Positions 1 to 12,168 are shown, counted from the stretch's first letter. The stretch is DNA of 64,000 bases from Lucinisca nassula (GCA_963580285.1 OY757013.1:147755162-147819161), one strand, 5' to 3'. The notes: generated from the letters alone by a model not told the origin. A program made the numbers and translations.

Positions 1-229
1 GCTATCAAAAGGGCGTCATACTCGCTGTCAGATCGTACGATTTCTGGAAATAAAACATGCTTTATCAGCTGGTTTCGATTAAAGTAACATGTTCCACTTG
101 ATGGGCCATGGTATTTACTTCCATTGAATAGTTCTAAACACATTTTAGTCGGGAAATACGGTCATCATTAACCAGACCGCACATCATCTTGTTTGGGAAA
201 CTATGATCACCATTGTGTCAATGGTTGAT
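1..229. other. No feature recognised
   Basis: AT-rich sequence with no convincing ORF, hairpin or repeat match to the rest of the window. Confidence 0.5.
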
Positions 230-336
230 CTGTGACAAATACGGTCGGTGTTTATAACACGATTCGGTTAACTAACACGGTCCTTTGGTTGGACCCGGAG
301 TTCCGTGTTATAACGAGGTTTAGGTGTATTCCGTCA
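230..336. mobile_element. Fragment of the 'TTATAACACGG' MITE family
   Basis: Inverted halves carry TTATAACACG near 250 and CGTGTTATAACGAGG near 310, the latter followed by TTTAGGTGTAT. These match the ends of the copies at 37558, 39938 and 32138. No TSD was confirmed. Confidence 0.5.
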
Positions 337-1040
337 CTAGTAAATGCGACATTGTTAAGTATGTCGTACATGTAACATTAAGGGGCATATCTAAATAATT
401 TACATATTAATCCACTAGTGGATTATTGAATTTAATACATGGAGTTATAACATTCTCACACGCAACACCATATGATAAATAATGAAAACATGATATTTCT
501 TAGATTAATAATACAAATAGAAATGTTTCTACTTCATTGATATATTGGACACATTTACAAAAGTTGTTGCAATTAAAAAAGTAAAATACAAATAGTTACA
601 ATCTTTTGGCACTATACAATAAAATGGCTAAAGCTATGCCAAAATGTCATGGGAAAAATGGAGCAATCTGATTGGCTCCAACATATGAGATATTTCGTGA
701 TGGGCTCAAAAGGCTGTTTTAAAATATCTCCTCAGTTTTTGAGCCCAAAACTATCCTTTCTGGTTGGTCCTGAGGTTCAACCTTTTTGTCACAAGGTGTA
801 TTTTGATGAGGAGAATAGAATCAAATTGCAAAGCTATTTTGGTGAAAAGTGTAGTAATGAAGTTTGTAATCGGACTGACGATATATAGCTCCAAACAAGG
901 AGAGTATTTAGGACATATTGGCAGTTACTTTTATTGTTTGTCCATATAAATATGGCTACTCTTCAGAATAATTGTCAAGGTGTAACAAGTACCCACAAGT
1001 ATGCACATGATTTAGTAGAGAAAGAAGGAAAATTGTCTCA
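337..1040. other. Unannotated AT-rich stretch
   Basis: Short ORFs of up to 79 codons at 649-949 overlap in two frames and have no recognisable domain, so I do not call them genes. Confidence 0.5.
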
Positions 1041-1047
1041 TAGTTAT

Positions 1048-1370
1048 ACCCCCACAAATGAAATTTGGGGGGGGGGGGGGGGGGGGGGGGGTATATAGGA
1101 GTGAGCTTGTCGGTCTGTCGGTCGGTCTGTCTGTCGGTCGGTTGGTCGGTCGGTCGGTCTGTTGACTTGGTTTCCAGACGATAACTCAAAAAGCGCTTCA
1201 CCGATTTTTATAATTTTTGGTACACTGATGTAACATCATACAATACAGGTCAAGTTCGATTTCCACTACAATTCGTCAATTTTCGACATAGTTATGGCCC
1301 CTTTCAAGTGAAAAAATTGCAAAATGCCGCTGTTGTACTATCAAGGCAGTTTTTGTGGGGGTATTCATCA
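1048..1370 (+). repeat. Repeat with G-run, TCGG-type simple repeat and inverted CCCCCAC/GTGGGGG ends
   Basis: TACCCCCACAAA at 1048 and TTTGTGGGGGTA at about 1352 form inverted ends. Inside are a run of about 23 G (1069-1091) and a CGGT/CTGT-type repeat (about 1107-1162), followed by a unique-looking 190-bp body. It looks like a non-autonomous interspersed element. Confidence 0.5.
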
Positions 1371-1494
1371 CCTTTAGTGATATCTCTAGTTTTCTTAGTT
1401 ACTCCCCCTTATCTGAAGCCATTTTGAGAGCTTGAGGTTCTAAAATATTTTTCATTCTCAACTCAGTTGAGCAAGAAATTGCAATGTTCATTAA

Positions 1495-1922
1495 CCTTTG
1501 TCCTCCTGAACCAGAATATGATCTGCCTTTGCAAACAGTGCAAATCCAGAAAAGATGGGAGAAACCATCTGGCCCTGAGTGTTCATGCTCAACTCAGCTG
1601 AGCATGAAATTTGTAACACTTATAAGTATTAAAATGCAAACAAATGCAATTTTCCTGCTCAAATCAACAAGAATGTTGTTTGTCCTGCTCATGAATTTTA
1701 AAATGCCAACAATTGTTGGCATTTTAAACTTTATGAACAGGACAAATTTCATGCTCAATTGAGTTGAGCATGAAAAAAAAGTTCTTCAACCTCAGGCCCT
1801 GGATTTACACTGTTTGCCATTCAGTTGATGAATTTAAAGGTATAAACAACATCAAGTAGTTTGACTGGTTGATAGGCAAAAAAGGGGTGACAAAATTAAT
1901 TTATTCAACAGAATAATGATTA
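1495..1922 (+). mobile_element. TTAA-flanked MITE (family A), interrupted by another palindromic element
   Basis: The left end TTAA-CCTTTGTCCTCCTGAA matches the family A terminus CCCTTRTCCTGCTGAA. The core hairpin (GCAAACAGTG... at 1531 and ...TACACTGTTTGCC at about 1820) is split by an inserted palindromic element at about 1573-1793. The TTAA target and CCC start suggest a piggyBac-like origin (inference). Confidence 0.6.
1573..1793. mobile_element. Palindromic insertion with GAGCATGAA arms inside the family A MITE
   Basis: Arms pair ATGCTCAACTCAGCTGAGCA with ATGCTCAATTGAGTTGAGCA, and a second inner palindrome is built on TGCCAACAATTGTTGGCA. Related pieces occur at 1960-2080, 49725-49800 and 62220-62300. 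Confidence 0.5.
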
Positions 1923-1959
1923 AAAATACAAACAAGTAAAGCATTTTTTTTACACCCAA

Positions 1960-2085
1960 TTCAGCAGCAAAATTCAGTGGTCCTGCTCATAAATATTAAA
2001 TATTAATGCTAACAGTTGTTGGCATTTTAATATTTCTGAGCAAGACAAATTTCATTCTCAGCTGAGTTGAGCATGAATAGAATGG
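1960..2085. repeat. Second copy of the GAGCATGAA/TTGTTGGCATTTTAA palindromic repeat
   Basis: Contains GTCCTGCTCATAAA, AACAGTTGTTGGCATTTTAA and CAGCTGAGTTGAGCATGAA, matching the element at 1573-1793. Confidence 0.45.
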
Positions 2086-2194
2086 GGCCAGGATTTATTA
2101 CATATCATGCTAATTCAATAATATCTGGTGAATGTATTTCAGCAAACTTTTAGTGGTAGTTTTTTGGGGTGGAGCATCATTTTGAATTATTTCT

Positions 2195-2475
2195 CAGTAT
2201 TATTTTTTGTTTGAATTGAGGTTTTACATCCCAGTCAACACTTTTTAGGTCATTTTGGAGATGTTGCTTCCAATTTTGTGGACTTCTTACCTGACATTGA
2301 GATGAAATGACATCAAGCCCTGCTGCCCAAACAAACCAAAAGGGTTTATATGTAGGGAAGGTCCAACTTGCGGCACTTTGCCTGGACAGGCTTAGACCCT
2401 CATGTGTGATCGGTTTAAGCTCTCGTGGAAGCATCATGCAGCCCATTCTATTTCTCCAAGCCCCAATGGGCATGG
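2195..2475 (-). mobile_element. SINE-like retroposon, older diverged copy
   Basis: Reads in reverse as the same roughly 300-bp retroposon seen cleanly at 29025, 39515 and 52272: a CAGTGTTGAC...TTAAACCTCAAATCAAAC-type tail at the 2200 end and a GGGGCTTGAAGAAAT-type head near 2470. Diverged, no clear TSD. Confidence 0.6.
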
Positions 2476-2639
2476 GCTGCTCTCAGTATTACGTATAGCT
2501 CTAGATTAGGAGGAAATCAAGGATAATTGGGGATAATTTTTCTTGCTCAATTAAAGGGAATTTGAGGCAGATTTTTCCTCCATTTTTCAACATTCAGAAC
2601 TTTCTGTTCACTTTTCTATAAGCACTGTCCCACTGAAAA

Positions 2640-2712
2640 AGGGGTCTACTCTTTAAGGAAAGAATTTGCTCCTCAGGAGCAAATTCTTTCCTTTAAGAGT
2701 TGACCCCTATTG
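2640..2712. repeat. Near-perfect palindrome, GAATTTGCTCCT family
   Basis: TTAAGGAAAGAATTTGCTCC pairs with its reverse complement immediately after. Variants occur at 9695, 20215, 26345, 26525, 43455 and 48355. Confidence 0.6.
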
Positions 2713-2854
2713 ACATGGGAGACAAAATACTTTTGCAGGAGTTGCCTCCCCTGAAGGTGTATCCATTCCCCTTAAGATGTGTTATGGGTACTTGTTGGAA
2801 ATGCCTCAGTGAGGCAAGTACCTAGAGCATAGGAAAATAATCCTTTAATCACCC

Positions 2855-3085
2855 TAAAAATCTTAAACATTCGGACACCTTGAGGACTTGCTGTAATTCT
2901 CCTAAAATTTTAACAAAATTGTTTCACGATCCTGCAAGGAGTCGAAACAGTGCATATGGAATGGCAAACAATTTAGACCCTGAATGGACTGTTTCTTCAG
3001 GAGCAGCCTGATCTGGGTCTGCACTGTTCATTTAGGCCTATTTGTCACAGTACTTAGGATCATTACAGTATTCTCATTTCTTCTC
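2855..3085 (+). mobile_element. MITE family C carrying the ACAGTGTAGA hairpin
   Basis: Left part ACCTTGAGGACTTGCTGTAA; right part CCTATTTGTCACAGTACTTA. The centre is a degenerate copy of the shared hairpin (2962-3035). Related copies lie at 9480, 24090 and 25415. Confidence 0.5.
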
Positions 3086-3314
3086 CTTTAATATCTAGTG
3101 GTATGAAAATTCGTGTTGTTTATGATTATGAAGCTATCTTTTTTTCATGATTTTATAGTACATCAGATGTAGGAAGTTAATTTAGCAATTTATACGAAGC
3201 TTTGTTTTGTAAGAATTTGATTTTAGTTTTGGTTTATGTTAATTGTGAAACTGATTGATTTCATTTATTGAATATACAATTATTTTCCTGTTATTTGCAT
3301 TCCAATCTTAGCTC

Positions 3315-6300
3315 TATAAAATGTGGGATAACAGAGATAATTATGTCCACCCACTGGAGGGGAGGGGAACATATTGTTTTTGGTGCAGATCCCGTTTGCG
3401 TCAGCTTCGGCGTAGTCTGTTAGAAGCACTATATCTCCTGAGCCTATGGATGGATTTTGACCAAACTTGCATACTTACAACACTAGGGTGGGGAAAACAG
3501 TCATTAGGTTATGATGACCTTGACCTCATTTTCAAGGTCACAGGCCCCCAAAAGCAGTCATTTTGGTACAAAAAAAGGGCTGGTTTGCACTATATTTTAG
3601 TCAAACTTGGCACAATATAACATTACAACATACTGCAGATTTATTTAGATGTTGGTGACCTTGATTTGTTTTTCAAGGTCACAAGCCCCCAAAACACCCA
3701 GAATTACTTGTTTGCACTCCATCTCATTAATGAATCGATTAATTTTAGTCAAACTTGGTACAATATTTCATTACAACATGATGCAGATTTGATTATATTT
3801 TGGTGACCTTGACCTTTTTTAGCTCACCTGTCACGTAGTGACAAGGTGAGCTTTTGTGATCACTTTTCGTCCGTCGTCAGTGCGTGCATGCGTGTGTGCG
3901 TAAACTTTTTCTTCAAATGACATCTCCTCCTAAACCACTGATCAGATTTTGACCAAACTTCACAGGAATGATCCTTAGGTGGTCCCCTTTCAAAGTTGTT
4001 CAAATGGTTCCGGTCCATTGCACATCTAGGTCACAGGAGCTAAAAATAGATTTTTTAAACGAAAACTTTAAAAATCTTCTTCTCTGAAACCGCAAGGCCC
4101 AGGTCTTCGATATTTGGTATGAAGCTTCATCTGGTGGACCTCTACCAAGATTGTCCAAATTATAGCCCTGGGGTCCAAAATGCCCCCGCCCTGGGGGCCT
4201 TTGGTTTTACATTGGCTTATATAGGGAAAATCATTAAAAAATCTTCTTCTCTGGATACACAAGGCCCAGGTCTTTAATATTTGGTGTGAAGCTTTACCTG
4301 GGGGACCTCTACTAAGATTGTTCAAATTATAGCCTTGGGGCCAAAAATGCCCCCGCCCCGGGGGCCTTTGGTTTTACATAGGCTTATACAGGGAAAATCT
4401 TTAAAAATCTTCTTCTCTGAAACCGCAAGGCCCAGATCTTTGATATTTGGTGTGAAGCTTCATCTGGTGGATCTCTTTCAAGATTGTTCAAATTATAGCC
4501 CTGGGGGCCAAAATGCCCCCGCCCCGGGGGCCTATGGTTTTACATAGGCTTATATAGGGAAAATCATTAAAAAATCTTCTTTTCTGAAACCGCAAGGCCC
4601 AGGTCTTCGATATTTGGTATGAAGCCTCATCTAGTGGACCTCTACCAAGATTGTTCAAATTATAGCCCTGGGGTCTAAAATGCCCCCGCCCTGGGGGCCT
4701 TTGGTTTTACATGGGCTTATATAGGGAAAATCATTAAAAAATCTTCTTCTCTGAATACACAAGGCCCAGGTCTTTAATATTTGGTGTGAAGCTTTACCTG
4801 GTGGACCTATACTAAGATTGTTCAAATTATTGCCTTGGGGCCAAAAATGCCCCCGCCCCTGGGGCCTTTGGTTTTACATAGGCTTATACAGGGAAAATCT
4901 TTAAAATCTTCTTCTCTGAAACCCCAAGGCCCAGATCTTTGATATTTGGTGTGAAGCTTCATCTAGTGGACCTCTTTCAAGATTGTTCAAATTATAGCCC
5001 TGGGGGCCAAAATGCCCCCGCCCCGGGGGCCTATGGTTTTACATAGGCTTATATAGGGAAAATCATTAAAAAATCTTCTTCTCTGGATACACAAGGCCCA
5101 GGTCTTTAGTATTTGGTGTGAAGCTTTACCTGGTGGACCTCTACTAAGATTGTTCAAATAATAGCCTTTGGGCCAAAAATGCCCCCGCCCCAGGGGCCTT
5201 TGGTTTTACATAGGCTTATACAGGGAAAATCTTTAAAACTCTTCTTCTCTGAAACCGCAAGGCCCAGATCTTTGATATTTGGTGGGAAGCTTCATCTAGT
5301 GGACCTCTACCAAGATTTTTCAAATTATAGCACTGGGGGCCAAAATGCCCCCGCCCTGGGGGCCTCTGGTTTTACATAGGCTTATATAGGGAAAATCATT
5401 AAAAAATCTTCTTCTCTGAAACCACAAGGCCCACGTCTTTTATATTTTGTGTGAAGCTTTACCTGGTGGACCTCTACTAAGATAGTTCAAATTATAGCCT
5501 TGGGGCCAAAAATGTCCCCGCCCCGGGGGCCTTTGGTTTTACATAGGCTTATACAGGGAAAATCTTTAAAAATCTTCTTCTCTGAAACCGCAAGGCCCAG
5601 ATCTTTGATATTTGGTGTGAAGCTTCATCTAGTGGACCTCTACCAAGATTGTTCAAATTGTAGCCCTGGGGGCCAAAATGCCCCTGCCCTGGGGGCCTAT
5701 GGTTTTACATAGGCTTATATAGGGAAAATTATTAAAAAATCTTCTTCTCTGAAACCACAAGGCCCAGATCTTTAATATTTGGTGTGAAGCTTTACCTGGT
5801 GGACCTATACTAAGATTGTTCAAATTATAGCCTTGGGGCCCAAAATGCCCCCACCCCGGGGGACTTTGGTTTTACATAGACTTATACAGGGAAAATCTTT
5901 AAAAATCTTCTTCTCTGAAACCGCAAGGCCCTGATCTTTTTTATTTGTTGTGAAGCTTCATCTAGTGGACCTCTTTCAAGATTGCTCAAATTATAGCCCT
6001 GGGGCAAAAAATGCCCCCTACCCCGGGACCTTTTGGTTTTTCATAGGCTTATATAGGGAATACCTTTAAAAATCTTCTTGTCTGAAACCAGAAGGCCCAG
6101 GTCTTTGATATTTTGTATGAAGCTTCATCTAGTGGACCATTACCAAGTTTGTTCAAATTATAGCCCTTGGGCCTAGAATGTACTGGAGACACTAATTCTC
6201 AGGTGAGCGATTCAGGGCCCTCTGGGCCCTCTTGTTTTCAAGGTCACAGCCCCCACTAAAAAAATCAATTTTGGGCCAAAAATGGCTTGTCTGCACTCTT

Positions 6301-6560
6301 TAAGATCAAGGTCTCCGGAAACCTGTTCTTTTGGGGCCAAAATATGGCTTTTCTGTACCCTGTATCATTTAAGAATTGATGAATGTTGGTCAAAATTGGT
6401 ACAGTATTTAATTACAGTCAATCAAATTTGTTTGGTGATCTTAGCTTTTTAATGAATTTTTTTTTTTTTTTTTTGGTCACAGGCTCCCGAAAACTGTCAG
6501 TTTTTGGCCAAAAATGGCTTGTTTGCAGCTTACATTTTCGTAACTTTAACCTAGTTATTA
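3315..6560 (+). repeat. GACCTTGACC-type tandem-monomer repeat, split by a tandem-monomer element
   Basis: Monomers of about 130-150 bp containing 'TGGTGACCTTGACC...TTCAAGGTCACA...CAAACTTGG' at 3480-3819 resume at 6236 with TTCAAGGTCACAGCC. The sequence between is an insertion. ORFs here (for example 3321-3620) are repeat artefacts. Confidence 0.6.
3820..6235 (+). mobile_element. Pearl/Helentron-like element with about 13 monomers of roughly 166 bp
   Basis: Starts with a terminal hairpin (AGCTCACCTGTCACGTAGTG then ACAAGGTGAGCT) and ends AGGTGAGCGATTCAGGGCCC...CCTCTTGTT. The interior is a tandem array whose monomers read CTTCTCTGAAACCGCAAGG ... GGGGGCCTTTGGTTTTACAT. It is inserted in a T-rich site of the GACCTTGACC repeat. 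Architecture (hairpin end, tandem core, no ORF, T target) resembles bivalve 'pearl' elements and Helentron-derived HINEs; the class assignment is inference. Confidence 0.7.
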
Positions 6561-6769
6561 AAGTCAAATGTGTGTTTAAGATATATTTATGGTGGAGGGA
6601 CATTATTTACTACTGAAAACATTTCTAGTTTTCATTATTTCTGTTTAAAAGTGTACTTTGTGAATAATTGTTGGAATGCCTCAATGAGGTGATTCATAGA
6701 AGTACACACAACATACATTTCAAAGAAGATTTTGCAGTGACTCAGTAAGATACAAGTCTGACTGATGAC

Positions 6770-7006
6770 CAGGGGCCAGTTGTTCAAAACTAACGACGTC
6801 GTTAGTTAACGTATCGTTAAAACTTTGATCATTAAATATGGCATATATGCTGAAATTTTTGCTGAAAAAATGTGAGCATGCAAAAGCTGCTCACATTTTT
6901 CCAGCAAAAATACCAAAATTTATGATATTTTACTTTCTAGAAGAGTTAACAATATGTCCACTAACGAGCTCGTTAAGCTAACAATGCTTTGAACAACTGG
7001 TCCCTG
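6770..7006 (+). mobile_element. MITE with GGGGCCAGTTGTTCAAA inverted ends (family G)
   Basis: The left end GGGGCCAGTTGTTCAAAAC is mirrored by GCTTTGAACAACTGGTCCC on the right. The centre is a hairpin pairing GCTGAAAAAATGTGAGCA with GCTCACATTTTTCCAGC. The CAGGGGCC start resembles hAT ends, but I could not confirm an 8-bp TSD. Confidence 0.65.
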
Positions 7007-7059
7007 GTGTTCACAAATACGATCTCAGCCTGATCAGGCAACTCCCCTTTTATGGAAAT

Positions 7060-7262
7060 TCATGAAATATTTTGTTTGGTCATTATTTCCCAAATGCTGG
7101 TTCGGGAAAGGCAGTTATAAGTTAATGTAGAAAGAATATGCCTTGTACGGGCTAACTTCTTAGAAGGACTAAGCCTGCTTTGGAAAAGTGTGATTAGGTT
7201 GAGCTAACAGCTAGACATGACCTTTATAATGTTGACTGGGCTGTTGAATTCGAAAAGGAACA
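7060..7262 (+). mobile_element. 3' fragment of the tRNA-headed SINE family 2
   Basis: Ends GTTGACTGGGCTGTTGAA, as the copies at 21182 and 36541 do. The tRNA-like head is missing or too diverged to see. Confidence 0.45.
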
Positions 7263-7659
7263 AAACAATGTCCACAATATGTTTCCAAGAAGAAATAAGA
7301 AAAATATCCAATTTTTTTTTCCTCATCTTTACATTAGAGTTGTTTTCACATGCAGGTCCCATTAATTTTGTTGGATTTAACTTCAAATACTCAGACACAT
7401 TCCTCAGCAAAACATGTAGACCAGGATAAGAGCAGGGTCTACACAGCTTACTACAGTCAACCCTCTTTATACCAGGGTCATTCTTTAAATAATGTACAGT
7501 TTGGACAGTGAAATGCTACATGTGCAATAGTGTTATTTCTATCATTTTTCATGATATAGTTGATTTGTGATAGGGTTTGATTGAAAATGCATCACTGACT
7601 ACACCTCAAACTTGCCAAAAAATAATGTTTCATCTTCTTTTAATATGCATGTCATGGCA

Positions 7660-8405
7660 ATTATGTCATTACCGTAACACACATATAAAGACCCATAATA
7701 TTTTGATTTCTAATTTTGAATGTATTATTTTTATATAAATTATATATTGCAGTTATATGCAAACATTACAACCAAAAATCAATGAATATCTCACTCAAAA
7801 TCCAGAAAACATTGAAAGTTTACACATTCAAAAGGCAAAAAATCCTTTTTTCTAATATTTGATTTGTGCTTTTTCTGTTTAAAATTTGGATAAAGTAATC
7901 AGTTACTGTGTTATATTGTTTCTTGGACAAGCAAGTATCTATAGAACATGCATACATTTGTCTGCATGGTAAGATTAGCCTGTAAGAGGGGTTTAATCAC
8001 AAGAAAAATTACGGAAATGACACATTTTTCTTGTTATGGAAATGACGTTACGGAAATGACAGTTAAATTATCGGTCATATCATAGACACAGGTCAGGTTA
8101 TAGCTACAAATATTAATTGTATCACTTCAGTATGCATCAAACAATGTATTTATCACGAAAAAAACTGAACGAGTCACAGTATTACTTGGTGTCATGTCAT
8201 TACCGTAACCAACAATGTTTCGGAAATGACGGTTACGGAAATGACAGTTTCATCGTTTTTATCAGTTTTTCATACCTTATTTTAATGGAAGCCTTGTAGT
8301 GCTGTTCAATTATTGTATGTACACTTATGATGTAGCTGTAAGTACGATAACTAAACATTTTCAGGGGAAGATAAACTTTTAGACAGGTGTACGGTAATGA
8401 CATAC
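7660..8405. repeat. Cluster of TACGGAAATGAC motifs on both strands
   Basis: TTACGGAAATGAC or close variants occur at about 8010, 8030, 8047, 8217 and 8230. Inverted forms GTCATTACCGTAA occur at about 7667 and 8196, and ACGGTAATGAC at 8390. No ORF with recognisable content. Could be subterminal transposase-binding repeats or a regulatory cluster. Confidence 0.45.
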
Positions 8406-8439
8406 AGAAAAGGTACTCATCTAAATTGACGTCTTTAAG

Positions 8440-8965
8440 TCTTTGTCCCTGACTTTTATCATCAGCTATCCAAGTTAAATATTCACTTAACTATTCCTAA
8501 CATTAAGTGCTTGAAGGGTGGTCAAAGGAGTTTTCTTTTAGAAATTTCAATATCTTTCTGAAATAAAATATTTGTTAGCGTTAGGAACTGACAAAAAATA
8601 CAGGGACAAAACGTAAAGCCTCAAATGAACGCTTGAAGTGGTCATATTGTACACATTGTTTCTAGATTTTATTACAGTTAAGTATCATTCGCTTAAAAAT
8701 TCCAAGTGGGTGACAGATAGGGGCATGTTATTGAAGTTCAGTCTTGATAAATATCAAAAGTACCATACAGGGACATGGCAAAAAGCAAGCCCCTACCATC
8801 TCGGATGATCATTTTTGTAAATATATTCATATAAAATGTAAAAATTTTTAATATTTTTAGACTCAGTTTTGATTAATATTACATAGAAATTAAGTAGTGT
8901 GCATTAAATCGTAACTGGGTGTGTTTGAAGCTTCAAGGATTTACAGGGACATAAAACGCACATTT
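8440..8965. repeat. AT-rich region with recurrent ACAGGGACA motif
   Basis: ACAGGGACA occurs near 8600, 8766 and 8941, usually before AAAACG- or TGGCAAA-like sequence, and an inverted TTTGTCCCTGA lies near 8445. Function unknown. Confidence 0.35.
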
Positions 8966-9470
8966 ATTTTGGAATGACCCACCAACATTCTTTGTAAAGA
9001 CAAAACTTGTTAAAGCGAGAATTTGCATGGAATGAATCCTTAGCTCAAAGCTTAGCCTTGGTTGCAGCCTGCACAGGCATCCCTCAGGATGGAAACGCCC
9101 ATCTCTAATCCATATTCATTGAAAATTCTTGTTATCTGATACTCGTAGAAACAAATGTTGAAGGCACACTCGCTGAGGCAATACTTTACAAATGTCTACA
9201 TTTGTATCTTGGAGTAATTTAGGGGGAAAAGGCCCTTTATTATCTGTCATACTTCTTATTGGGCTTCTTTGTTATGGCTAATTCTTTGTAATGGCAAAAA
9301 TTTTAAAGAACAGACACTGTTGTTATAATGAGGGTCCTCAGTATGCCATCTGAACCATTCTAAGGAAAATGGGTAAACATAAAATATTTTCTGCCATTAT
9401 TTTACATTTCATGAGAGGCAACCTTTGTGACTCTTCCTGTTCAGTTTCTCATAAGCTAAGCCCCTTTGGA
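8966..9470. other. No clear feature
   Basis: AT-rich; no ORF, hairpin or array I can support. Confidence 0.4.
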
Positions 9471-9477
9471 AAATGGG

Positions 9478-9715
9478 TCCACCATAAAAATTGGAAACCT
9501 TGAGGACTTTCTGTAATTCTAAAATTTTAACAAATTGGCTTCAGGATCCTGTAAGGAGTCCAAATGGTTCAGACGGTCTGGCAAACAGTGTAGACCCTAA
9601 TCAGACTGCTCCTTCAGGAGCAGTCTGATCAGGGTCTGCACTGTTTGCTTAGACCTATTTGTCCCAGTACTTAGGATCATTTTGGTACTCTTTAAAGGAA
9701 GAATTTGCTCCTTTG
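9478..9715 (+). mobile_element. MITE family C with a perfect-looking central hairpin
   Basis: ACCTTGAGGACTTTCTGTAA at the left, CCTATTTGTCCCAGTACTTA at the right, and the hairpin 9581-9649 (GCAAACAGTGTAGACCC ... GGGTCTGCACTGTTTGC) between. Confidence 0.6.
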
Positions 9716-9781
9716 GACCAGAACTCCTATTGATACCTTGAATACTTTGGAGTTCATCCATGCTATAACTTTTTGTTTACA

Positions 9782-9802
9782 AACACACACACACACACAC
9801 AC
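9782..9802 (+). repeat. (CA)n microsatellite
   Basis: About ten uninterrupted CA units. Confidence 0.9.
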
Positions 9803-9929
9803 TTGGGTCTCATTTGGATGTCAACATTGTATTTCTACTGATTTTTGGAATTTCTTCTTTATTTGAATGTTTTCAAAGTTTACGATTCTTTATTTTCTGC
9901 ATTTAAATGCATAGTAGCTACCATTTTAC

Positions 9930-12168
9930 ACAGCCTTCTCTGATTGTTATTCACATTACATCTCCCATTTTACACAGCCTTCACTGATTGTTATGCACAG
10001 TAGATCTAACATTTTACACAGCTACCCTTTGTGTTATGCACAATAGATCTACCATTTTACACAGCCCTCCCTGATTGTTATGCACTGCAGATCTACCATT
10101 TTACACAGCCTTCCTTGATTGTTATGGCCAGTAGATTAACTATTCAACGCAGCCTTCCCTGATTGTTATGCTCAGTATATCTACCATTTACACAGCCATC
10201 CATGATTATTGTGCACAGTAGATCTACCATTTTACACAACCTTCACAGAATGTTATGTGCAGTAGATCTACCATTCTACACAGCATTCCCTGATTGTTAT
10301 ACACAGTAGATTCACTATTTTACACAGTCTTTGCTGATTGTTATGCACAGTACATCTACCATTTTACACAGCCTTCTCTGATTGTTATGCACAGCAGATC
10401 CACTATTTTATGCAGTCTTTCCCGATTGTTATGCACAGTAGATCTACCATTTTACAACCCTTCCCTGATTGTTATGCACAGTAGATCCACCATTTTACAC
10501 AGTCTTCACTGATTGTTATGCACAATAGCTCTACCATTTTACAACCCTTCCCTGATTGTTATGCACCATAGATCAACTATTTTACACAATCTTTGCTGAT
10601 TGTTATGCACAGTAGATCTACCATCTTACACAGCCTTCCCTGATTGTTATGCACGATAGATGCACCTTTTTATACAGTATTCCCTGATTGTTATGCACAT
10701 TTGATCAACAATTTTACACAGCCTTCCCTGAGTGTTATGCACAGGCGATCCACCATTATACACAGCATTCCTTGTTTTGTACAGTATATTTACCATTTAA
10801 CACAATCTTCCCTGACTGCCATGCACAGTTGATCCACCATTCTACACAACATTCCTTGTTATGTACAGTAGATTTACTATTCTACAAAGCATTGCCTGAT
10901 TGTTATGCACAGTAGATCAACCATTTTACATAGCCTCCTCTGATTGTTATGCACAGTAGATCTACCATTTTACATAGCCTCGTCTGATTGTTATGTGCAG
11001 TAGATCTACCATTTTACATAGCCTCGTCTGATTGTTATGTGCAGTAGATCTACCATTTTACATAGCCTCGTCTGATTGTTATGTGCAGTAGATCTACCAT
11101 TTTACATAGCCTCGTCTGATTGTTATGTGCAGTAGATCTACCATTTTACATAGCCTCCTCTGATTGTTATGCACAGTAGATCTACCATTTTACATAGCCT
11201 CCTCTGATTGTTATGCACAGTAGATCTACCATTTTACATAGCCTCGTCTGATTGTTATGTGCAGTAGATCTACCATTTTACATAGCCTCGTCTGATTGTT
11301 ATGCACAGTAGATCTACCATTTTACATAGCCTCCTCTGATTGTTATGTGCAGTAGATCTACCATTTTACATAGCCTCCTCTGATTGTTATGCACAGTAGA
11401 TCTACCATTTTACATAGCCTCGTCTGATTGTTATGTGCAGTAGATCTACCATTTTACACAACCTCGTCTGATTGTTATGTGCAGTAGATCTACCATTTTA
11501 CACAACCTCGTCTGATTGTTATGTGCAGTAGATCTACCATTTTACATAGCCTCGTCTGATTGTTATGTGCAGTAGATCTACCATTTTACATAGCCTCGTC
11601 TGATTGTTATGTGCAGTAGATCTACCATTTTACACAACCTTCACTGAGTATAAGGCACACTAGATTCATCATTCTACACAACCTTCCCTAATTGTTAGGC
11701 ACAGTAGATCTACCATTTTAAACAGCCTTCCCTGATTGTTATGCACACAAGATCTGCCATTCTGCACAGCCTTCCCTGATTGTTATGCACAGTAGATCTA
11801 CCATTTTACACAGCCTTCCCTGAGTGTTATGCACAGCAGATTCACCATTCTACACAGCATTCCTTGTTTTGTATGGTATATATACCATTTAACACAATCT
11901 TCCCTGATAGTTATGCACAGTATATCTACCATTTTACACAGCCTTCCCTGAATGTTATGCACAGTAGATTCACCATTCTACACAACATTCCTTGCTATGT
12001 ACAGTAGATCTACACAGCTTTCACAGACCTACACAGTAGATCAACCATCTTACATAGCCTCAGCTGATTGTTATGCACAGCATATCTTCCATTTTAAACA
12101 GCCTTCCCTGATTGTTATGCACACTAGATCTACCATTTTACACAGCCTTCCCTAATTGTTATTGCACA
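9930..12168 (+). repeat. 44-bp satellite array, left block (about 50 monomers)
   Basis: The monomer has TGATTGTTATGCACAGTAGA followed by TCTACCATTTTACACAGCC and TTCCC. Most monomers contain AGATCT. Outer monomers are diverged. The stretch 10906-11640 is homogenised to a TACATAGCCTCGTC / TATGTGCAG variant, indicating recent local amplification. Short ORFs over this block are repeat artefacts. Confidence 0.92.

Noticed and set aside
10294..12155. Series of short ORFs with FYTAFPECYAQ-like repeats
   Set aside because: Translations of the 44-bp satellite; the frame shifts every monomer and stops are frequent.
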